Position numbers and translations under genes: made by a program | Origin: Desulfonatronum thioautotrophicum | Lineage (GTDB): Bacteria > Desulfobacterota > Desulfovibrionia > Desulfovibrionales > Desulfonatronaceae | Length of the DNA: 64,000 nucleotides | Assembly: GCF_000934745.1 (NCBI RefSeq) | Contig: NZ_JYNO01000014.1 | Span: forward strand, 1 to 64,000 | Reading direction: 5' to 3' | Notes under the pieces: generated by a model | The model's input: only the letters and a program-made list of their open reading frames with translations | Databases searched by the model: none | What the model was told of the DNA's origin: nothing | Shown: positions 58,451 to 64,000 of the stretch, piece after piece | Layout of the letters: every line of letters starts with the position of its first letter | Numbering within the stretch: the first letter of the stretch is position 1

Positions 58451-60979
58451 TTACAAAGGAGGGCCGGTGGTGGGGCCTGCCTGGGTATGCCGCAGAATAT
58501 ACGCCTCGGTCTCCTGGGCATCCATGGGCCGGGAGAACATGAATCCCTGGGCGTTGTCGCAATCAAGTTCGCGCAGACAGGCCAGCTGTTCCTCCCGTTC
58601 CACTCCCTCGGCAATGACCGAGAGCCCTAGCGCTCTGGCCATGGAAATGATCGAGTTGACAATGTGCAGATTGCCCTCGGCCTGCTCGTTGCCGCTGATG
58701 AAGGATCGGTCGATTTTTAAGTGGTCGATGGGCAGGCGCTGGAGATAGCTCAGCGAGGAATACCCGGTGCCGAAATCGTCAATGGCAATGCGCACTCCCA
58801 GTTCCTTCAGGCGTTGCAGCTCCCGCGCCGTATGTACCGGGTCATGCATCAACACGGTTTCCGTGATTTCCAGCTTCAGGGAACCAGGCTGCAAGCCCAG
58901 ATCGTGCAGGACACCGGCCACATACCCCACCAGATCATCCCGCAGGAACTGCAAGCAGGAGACATTGACGCTGACGAAGAGATCCGCGCCGCCCGAAAAC
59001 CTTGTGCGCCATGCGGCCAGATGCGTACAGGCTTCCCGGATGACAAACCGGCCCAGGGGCAGGATCAATCCGGTCTCCTCGGCCAAGGGGATAAATCGGG
59101 ACGGCGGTACCTGCCCCATGCCCGGATGGTTCCAGCGGACCAGGGCTTCGAAGCCCTCCAGTTTGCCTCCGTTCACGCGGATGATCGGCTGGTAATGTAC
59201 GTTCAGGGCGTTGTCGGCCACGGCAATGCGCAGCTCGTTTTCCAGGTTCATGGATTCCTGCAGTTCCAGGCGCATGGAGCGATCAAAGAGCAGATTGCCG
59301 CAGCGTAGCTCCTTGGCCCGGTACATGGCGATGTCCGCGTCCCGCAGCAGGTCTTCGGCGCTGGCGTATTCCTCCGAGTGCATGACCACGCCGATGCTGG
59401 CCGCGGGCCGAATTTCTCCGGCGGGGAAGGTCAGCGAGCCGCGAAGGGTCTCTTCGATGCGGCCAACAATGGCCAAGGCTTCCTCTTCCGAGGTGAGTTC
59501 CTCGAGGATAAGCGCGAACTCGTCCCCTCCGAGTCGGGCCACGGTATCCATGGAGCGGATGCAATCGGTCAGGCGACGTCCGATCTCCACCAGCAGGTCG
59601 TCTCCGGCCTGATGCCCCAGGGTGTCGTTGACCGATTTGAACTTGTCCAAGTCCACCATGACTACGGCGTAGCGGTAGCCGGGACGGCGTTTGCCTCGTT
59701 CCACGGCTCGGGCCAATCGTTCGGCAAACAGGCTGCGGTTGGGCAGTCCGGTCAATCCGTCGTGGAAGGCCTGGTGGGTGATCTGTTCCTCAAAGGCTTT
59801 CCGCTCGGAGATGTCCTGGTAGATGAAGACCACGCCCTGGGTCGCTCCGCGAACCTTCAACGGGAAACCGATCATGGACACCGGAATCAATCGGCCGTCC
59901 TTGTGTCGGCGTTGCGTCTCGGCCTGCATGGCATTGCCGGACAGCACAGCGGCCCGGAAGGTCTCGGTGTCCGCCATGAGTTCCTCGGGGACAATGAATC
60001 CCCGGATGGAAAAGCCCCGAATATCCATGGCGCGGTGACCGAAAAGTCGCTCAAAGGCCATGTTGGCGTCGATCACGTTGCGTTCCATGTCCGTGAGCAC
60101 GATGGCCTGGGGCGAATTGGCGAACAGCTGGGTGAACAGTTCCCGTTGGGTTTCCAGCGCTTCCTCGGCCAGCTTGCGGCGGGTGATGTCCACCACCGTC
60201 CCCTCGAAATAGGCGATCCTGTGCTGGTCATCGTATACCGCGCGGGCATTTTCCGAGATCCAGATCCGGCTTCCATCCTTTTTGTAGACTTCGGAAACAA
60301 AGTCCCAGACCGCATGCTCCTGGTCCATGATCCGGATGAATTCATCCCGACGGGCGGAGTCGACATACAACTGCGTCTTGATGTCCCGCAAAGCCTGGAT
60401 CATGGCCTCGGCGGATTCGTAGCCATAGATTCTGGCCAAGGCTGGATTGACGTCCAGATAGCGTCCGTCCGGCGTGGTCTGGAAAATGCCCTCCACGGCA
60501 TGGAGAAAAATGGTGCGGTACTTGTTTTCCGCGTCCCGAAGCATCCGTTCGGCCTGCTTGCGATCGGAAATGTCCACGAAAATACACCAGACCAGATCCC
60601 GTCCGTCAGCCAGGGTAAATGGAAATTGAGAAACACTGGTTTCCACGGTTCGTTCAGCCCCGGCTTGCCAGCACACCTCCAGACTGTGAATTGTCGCATC
60701 ACCGCGTATAATATCCTTTGCGCACTCCCTGTATTCCGGGCATGGCCGCGGCATGTCCTCGGAGAACTGTTGCCCTGCGGAGTCTCCTGTCGCAAACATC
60801 CGGGTGAATGCCGCATTGCGAATCACCACCCGGCCCTCCGGTTCGCGAAGGACCACGGCGTTGGGAGATCCGGCGAAAAGCTGCATGAATGCCTCGTCAG
60901 CCAGGGGGGCACTCGCGTCAAGGCGTTGCTTGGTGGAGTTCATGTGCATGGGGGGCGTGACTGTCAGAGTGGTGGCCAA
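58451..60979 (-). CDS. PAS-PAS-PAS-GGDEF-EAL protein, active-looking
   Basis: The 842-residue product has no membrane segments. It has three PAS domains at about 30-135, 150-275 and 285-400. GGDEF at about 415-570 has DTVARLGGDEFALILEELTS. EAL at about 585-835 has GFEALVRWNHPGMG, SVNVSCLQFL, LKLEITETVL, IAIDDFGTGYSSLSYLQRLP, IDHLKIDRSF and VIAEGVEREEQ. All residues needed for diguanylate cyclase and phosphodiesterase activity are present, in contrast to the 45896-47974 protein. It would set local c-di-GMP in response to a redox or ligand signal. Confidence 0.93.
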   Translation of the reverse strand: MATTLTVTPPMHMNSTKQRLDASAPLADEAFMQLFAGSPNAVVLREPEGRVVIRNAAFTRMFATGDSAGQQFSEDMPRPCPEYRECAKDIIRGDATIHSLEVCWQAGAERTVETSVSQFPFTLADGRDLVWCIFVDISDRKQAERMLRDAENKYRTIFLHAVEGIFQTTPDGRYLDVNPALARIYGYESAEAMIQALRDIKTQLYVDSARRDEFIRIMDQEHAVWDFVSEVYKKDGSRIWISENARAVYDDQHRIAYFEGTVVDITRRKLAEEALETQRELFTQLFANSPQAIVLTDMERNVIDANMAFERLFGHRAMDIRGFSIRGFIVPEELMADTETFRAAVLSGNAMQAETQRRHKDGRLIPVSMIGFPLKVRGATQGVVFIYQDISERKAFEEQITHQAFHDGLTGLPNRSLFAERLARAVERGKRRPGYRYAVVMVDLDKFKSVNDTLGHQAGDDLLVEIGRRLTDCIRSMDTVARLGGDEFALILEELTSEEEALAIVGRIEETLRGSLTFPAGEIRPAASIGVVMHSEEYASAEDLLRDADIAMYRAKELRCGNLLFDRSMRLELQESMNLENELRIAVADNALNVHYQPIIRVNGGKLEGFEALVRWNHPGMGQVPPSRFIPLAEETGLILPLGRFVIREACTHLAAWRTRFSGGADLFVSVNVSCLQFLRDDLVGYVAGVLHDLGLQPGSLKLEITETVLMHDPVHTARELQRLKELGVRIAIDDFGTGYSSLSYLQRLPIDHLKIDRSFISGNEQAEGNLHIVNSIISMARALGLSVIAEGVEREEQLACLRELDCDNAQGFMFSRPMDAQETEAYILRHTQAGPTTGPPL

Positions 60980-61504
60980 GAGAGTGAAAATCGCGGTGGT
61001 TCATGGCCAGTGGAAAAGCTGTTGTTTGTGTGAAGCGTGGTTTTCCACCACAGGCATGTTTTCCATGCGGCAAAACGACTACGGATTTCGTAACTTCTCA
61101 AAAACTTGTGGCAAGCATGATCTGGATTCCCACCTTCACGGGAATGACTTGTTTTTCAATACCGTCACCGATTAGGTCATACCCGCGAAGGCGGGTATCC
61201 AGTCCACTTGTACTCGGATGAGCTGAGTAGTTATACTGGTTGAGGGTGAAACGATAAAAAAATTCCGTTGATGCCTTTAGGCCGCCCCTTCAGGGCTATT
61301 TTTGTTTTTACATCATCAACCCAGGGCGTTGCCCTGGGCTATAATATGTCGCCCCGTTGGGACTTCAGAAAAGCCCTGAAAGGGCGACCTAAAATGATGC
61401 AACGCAGGCCAAAATAGAGCGATGCTCCTCTTGGAACGTCGGCGAATTTGAATAGTCAACCTCAACTAGTATACAAACATTTTTGATCCATCCACCTGGT
61501 GCGC
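60980..61504. repeat. Intergenic region with two repeat families
   Basis: No gene is seen. Bases 61123-61201 are an inverted repeat (TGGATTCCCACCTTCACGGG and the complement of GTCATACCCGCGAAGGCGGG). Bases 61277-61393 are the uninterrupted partner of the repeat at 48238-48666 (GCCGCCCCTTCAGGGCT to AGCCCTGAAAGGGCGACCTA). Confidence 0.85.
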
Positions 61505-62443
61505 TCAGCCCATCAAGGCATGGACATGAATGAGGGCCGTTGCGGTCAGGCCAGGCAGATCATAGCCGCCTTCCAGCAGGGAGACCACCCGCCCCTGGGC
61601 AGTGGCTTCGGCAATTTCCAGAACAATTGCGCTTAATGCGGCAAAGTCCTCCGGCTGCAGTTGGAATCCGCCCAGCGGGTCCGATGCCAGGGCGTCGAAA
61701 CCGGCGGAGATGAGCACCAGCTCCGGCTGAAACGTGCGGGCTGCCGGCAGCAGGCGCTCCAGAAAGGCGGTTCGCACTGGGATGATGTCCGTGCCGTATG
61801 GAAAAGGGCAGTTGATGGTGAACCCTTCCCCGGCATCGATTCCGGTTTCATGGGGCTCGCCGGAGTATGGGTACCAGTTGCTTTGGTGGGTGCTGAAAAA
61901 GAGTACGGACGGATCGTTGTAGAAGATTTCCTGGGTGCCGTTGCCATGGTGTACGTCCCAATCCACGATGAGGATGCGCTCCAGCCCGTGCACGACCTGG
62001 GCGTGCCGGGCGGCCAACGCGATATTGTTGAAGATGCAGAACCCCATGCCCTGCCTGGGGCGGGCATGGTGTCCAGGGGGGCGCATCACGCAAAACACGC
62101 TTTTGGCGTGCCCGGCCAGTACCGTGTCCACGGCCGTGAGAGCACCTCCGGCGGCATGCAAGGCCGCATCCCAGGAACCCGGGCCGACATTGGTGTCCGG
62201 AAAGCCCAGACTGCGGTGCCCGTCCTGAATGCGTTGCCGGACCAGCTCGATGTACTCCTGGCTGTGGCAATAGCGCAGTTCCGCGAGCGTTGCCGGACGC
62301 GGGGCAAGCCGCGGCAGGACCGCGGTTTTTCGGTCCTCTTCCAGGGCACGGACCAGGGCAGTATAGCGCATCGGGCTTTCCGGATGCCTGGCCCCGGCGT
62401 CATGCACGGCAAATACCGGGTCGTATAACAAGGCGGTGGTCAT
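61505..62443 (-). CDS. Histone-deacetylase-family hydrolase (AcuC/amidohydrolase-like)
   Basis: The 312-residue product has the complete HDAC fold: HDAGARHPESPMRYTALVRA, the catalytic PGHHARPRQGMGFCIFNNIA, ILIVDWDVHHGNGTQEIFYN (zinc-binding D-x-H), FFSTHQSNWYPYSGEPHETG, and LVLISAGFDALASDPLGGFQ (third zinc aspartate). Length is normal for the bacterial class II-like family, which includes acetylpolyamine amidohydrolases and acetoin-utilisation deacetylases. The substrate is unknown. It precedes no partner in the same operon; the neighbour at 62505 ends 62 bp away. Confidence 0.92.
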   Translation of the reverse strand: MTTALLYDPVFAVHDAGARHPESPMRYTALVRALEEDRKTAVLPRLAPRPATLAELRYCHSQEYIELVRQRIQDGHRSLGFPDTNVGPGSWDAALHAAGGALTAVDTVLAGHAKSVFCVMRPPGHHARPRQGMGFCIFNNIALAARHAQVVHGLERILIVDWDVHHGNGTQEIFYNDPSVLFFSTHQSNWYPYSGEPHETGIDAGEGFTINCPFPYGTDIIPVRTAFLERLLPAARTFQPELVLISAGFDALASDPLGGFQLQPEDFAALSAIVLEIAEATAQGRVVSLLEGGYDLPGLTATALIHVHALMG

Positions 62444-62504
62444 GGGTGGCCTCGGCCTTCAGATGGTATCAGCGATCCGTCGATTCGGTGCCGTCCTGGG
62501 GAAA

Positions 62505-64000
62505 TCATCCCATGGGTGTATTTTCCATCAAGGCCCAGACGCCGCATGGGCAGCATTTGCCACAGAAGCCGCAACCGATGCATTTGTCCGGGTTGGAGAC
62601 CCGCTCGTACTTGCCGTCGCCCAGGTCCTTGCGCTCAATGGCCGCGGTGGGGCAGACCACGTCGCACAGGCCGCAGTCCATGCAGGAGCCGCAGGATGAA
62701 CACTGGGAGGCGCAGTGCTCCATGTCGTTGTATGCGGTGACCCGAGGATCATAGTACTCCAGAGTCATCCGGGAATAGTCGATGCGCTCGGAGGTTTCGC
62801 TGTACTCGATGGAGTAGTCCTTGAGCCAGGCCGTATCCACCAACGGGCGCTTGCCCGCGGCCATTTCGTCAATGACCTTGGCTGCCCGGCGTCCAGCGCC
62901 GATGGCGTCGGTGAGCAGACCGGGCTTGACGATGTCGCCGATGGCGAAAACCTGGGGATCGGCGGTCTGGTTGTTCTCGTTGACCAGAACAAAGCCTCGA
63001 TCCGTGGCAATGGTTTCGGGCAAAAAGCCCAGATCCGGGAGGTCGCCGATGGAGATGACCACGGTATCCGCCGGGATGACCTCTCCGGTGGTCAGAACCA
63101 CGCCCTCGGCAGTGATCTCCTTGGTGAAACAAGGGTAGCGGAAGATGGCCCCGGCGCGCTCGGCCTCCTTGCGTTCCTCACCAAAGGAGGCCGGTTCCTG
63201 AATGTCGATCAGGGTGATCTCCTCGGCGCCCAGGCGGTGGGCCTCTGTGGCCACGTCGCAACCTACGTTGCCCGCGCCGATGACCACCAGACGCTTCCCA
63301 ACGGGCTGGTTGTCCAGCTTGGCGTTCTTCAGAAAGGTCAGGGCCGGAGTGATCCGCTCCGCACCGGGGATGGGGATGGTCCGGGGTTTCTGGGCGCCGG
63401 TGGCAATGACCACGTAGTCAAAATCAGCCTTGAGCTGCTCGAATTCCTTGTGTGTCAGGTTCTGTTGCAGATGGACATGGGGCAGCACCTGGCGAACCCG
63501 ATCGATCTCCGCGGTCAAGACTTCCTTGGGGATGCGCTGTTCCGGGATGGCTGTGGCCATCTTTCCGCCAAGAACTTTTTCCAGATCATAGACCCATGTG
63601 TCGTGACCTTTCAGCCGCAACTGCCAGGCCACGGAAATGCCGGCCGGACCGCCGCCGATGACCGCCACCCGGGTGCCGCTCAATTTCGGCAGCTTGGGAG
63701 GCTTGGAGCTGACACCTTTCTTGCCCAGAAAGGAAATATCCACGGGCTGCAGGTTGCCGGCCACGTTCTTGGTACAGCCCTGCATGCACAGATGCGGGCA
63801 GAGATAGCCGCAAATGGATGCCGGAAACGGGGTGAAGGCCAGGGCCACGTCTACGGCCTCATCCACCTTGCCTTCGCGGATCAGCCGCCAGCGTTCCTGG
63901 ACCGGCATGCCCGTGGGGCAGGCGGATTGGCAGGGCGCAAGGTACTTGCGGTGTTCCCAGAGGGGCACGTAGCGGCGCAGATTTCCGGTGGTGATCAGGG
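62505..64000 (-). CDS. FAD-dependent oxidoreductase with C-terminal 2x[4Fe-4S], 5' end outside the window
   Basis: The frame is open to the last base; upstream of residue one in the visible part it still reads LITTGNLRRYVPLWEHRKYL, so the gene continues beyond 64000. It contains a GltD-type Fe-S N-domain (CQSACPTGMPVQERW, CGYLCPHLCMQGC), the FAD site VAVIGGGPAGISVAWQLRLK, a second Rossmann LVVIGAGNVGCDVATEAHRL, and DPQVFAIGDIVKPGLLTDAI. At the C-terminus two ferredoxin clusters occur (CSSCGSCMDCGLCDVVCP, CIGCGFCGKCCPCG). It likely moves electrons between NAD(P)H and ferredoxin. The neighbouring gene upstream may show a partner. Confidence 0.9.
   Translation of the reverse strand, partial: LITTGNLRRYVPLWEHRKYLAPCQSACPTGMPVQERWRLIREGKVDEAVDVALAFTPFPASICGYLCPHLCMQGCTKNVAGNLQPVDISFLGKKGVSSKPPKLPKLSGTRVAVIGGGPAGISVAWQLRLKGHDTWVYDLEKVLGGKMATAIPEQRIPKEVLTAEIDRVRQVLPHVHLQQNLTHKEFEQLKADFDYVVIATGAQKPRTIPIPGAERITPALTFLKNAKLDNQPVGKRLVVIGAGNVGCDVATEAHRLGAEEITLIDIQEPASFGEERKEAERAGAIFRYPCFTKEITAEGVVLTTGEVIPADTVVISIGDLPDLGFLPETIATDRGFVLVNENNQTADPQVFAIGDIVKPGLLTDAIGAGRRAAKVIDEMAAGKRPLVDTAWLKDYSIEYSETSERIDYSRMTLEYYDPRVTAYNDMEHCASQCSSCGSCMDCGLCDVVCPTAAIERKDLGDGKYERVSNPDKCIGCGFCGKCCPCGVWALMENTPMG

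Overview
The window is about 64 kb of GC-rich bacterial chromosome. The gene families suggest a sulfate-reducer-like member of Desulfobacterota, probably Desulfovibrionales. The evidence is an XrtA/PEP-CTERM exopolysaccharide locus, NtrC-type sigma-54 regulation, ferredoxin-linked FAD oxidoreductases, two PAS-GGDEF-EAL proteins, and many palindromic intergenic repeats. No rRNA, tRNA or CRISPR array was recognised. The genus assignment is inference.

Region 1 (1-7.9 kb) is an accessory island of toxin-antitoxin (TA) modules: BrnT/CopG, DUF4160/DUF2442, HicA/HicB, RelE-like/ribbon-helix-helix, and two UPF0175/DUF3368 pairs. It also holds an orphan antitoxin and antitoxin relics. A four-hairpin repeat (called R1 here) sits at several gene breakpoints. 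A complete ISL3-family insertion sequence (4955-6324) has perfect 27-bp ends and an 8-bp target duplication.

Region 2 (7.9-26.2 kb, minus strand apart from 9418-11631) is an XrtA-type exopolysaccharide locus. It encodes a double VanZ protein, a PrsK-like histidine kinase, an outer-membrane barrel, the locus ATPase, a tyrosine autokinase, a chain-length determinant, an export protein, an initiating sugar transferase, the TPR lipoprotein PrsT and a CAAX-type protease. No exosortase gene is present in the window.

Region 3 (26.3-30.1 kb) is a second accessory patch with Rpn nuclease genes, decayed ATPase and HigB-like genes, and a PIN-toxin module.

Region 4 (30.6-50.4 kb) starts with a PEP-CTERM protein behind a near-consensus sigma-54 promoter. 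A plus-strand operon follows (hexapeptide acyltransferase, GT2 glycosyltransferase, VAO/PCMH flavoprotein, MMPL/RND transporter). It converges on a minus-strand set (two FeeM-like N-acyltransferases, a LolA-like protein, an AMIN-beta-barrel outer-membrane protein). I infer that together these make and export an acylated, glycosylated product; this is the best candidate for an undescribed system. WbpA-like and WbpP-like nucleotide-sugar enzymes, a degenerate GGDEF-EAL protein and a sigma-54 response regulator complete the region.

Region 5 (51-64 kb) is mostly housekeeping and redox: an ABC-F ATPase, a PfpI/DJ-1 protein, a dihydrolipoamide-dehydrogenase-like flavoprotein, a CMD-family protein, an AorC/AorA-like pair, an active-looking GGDEF-EAL protein, a histone-deacetylase-like hydrolase, and an FAD/4Fe-4S oxidoreductase cut by the window end. 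Gaps between genes carry several repeat families.
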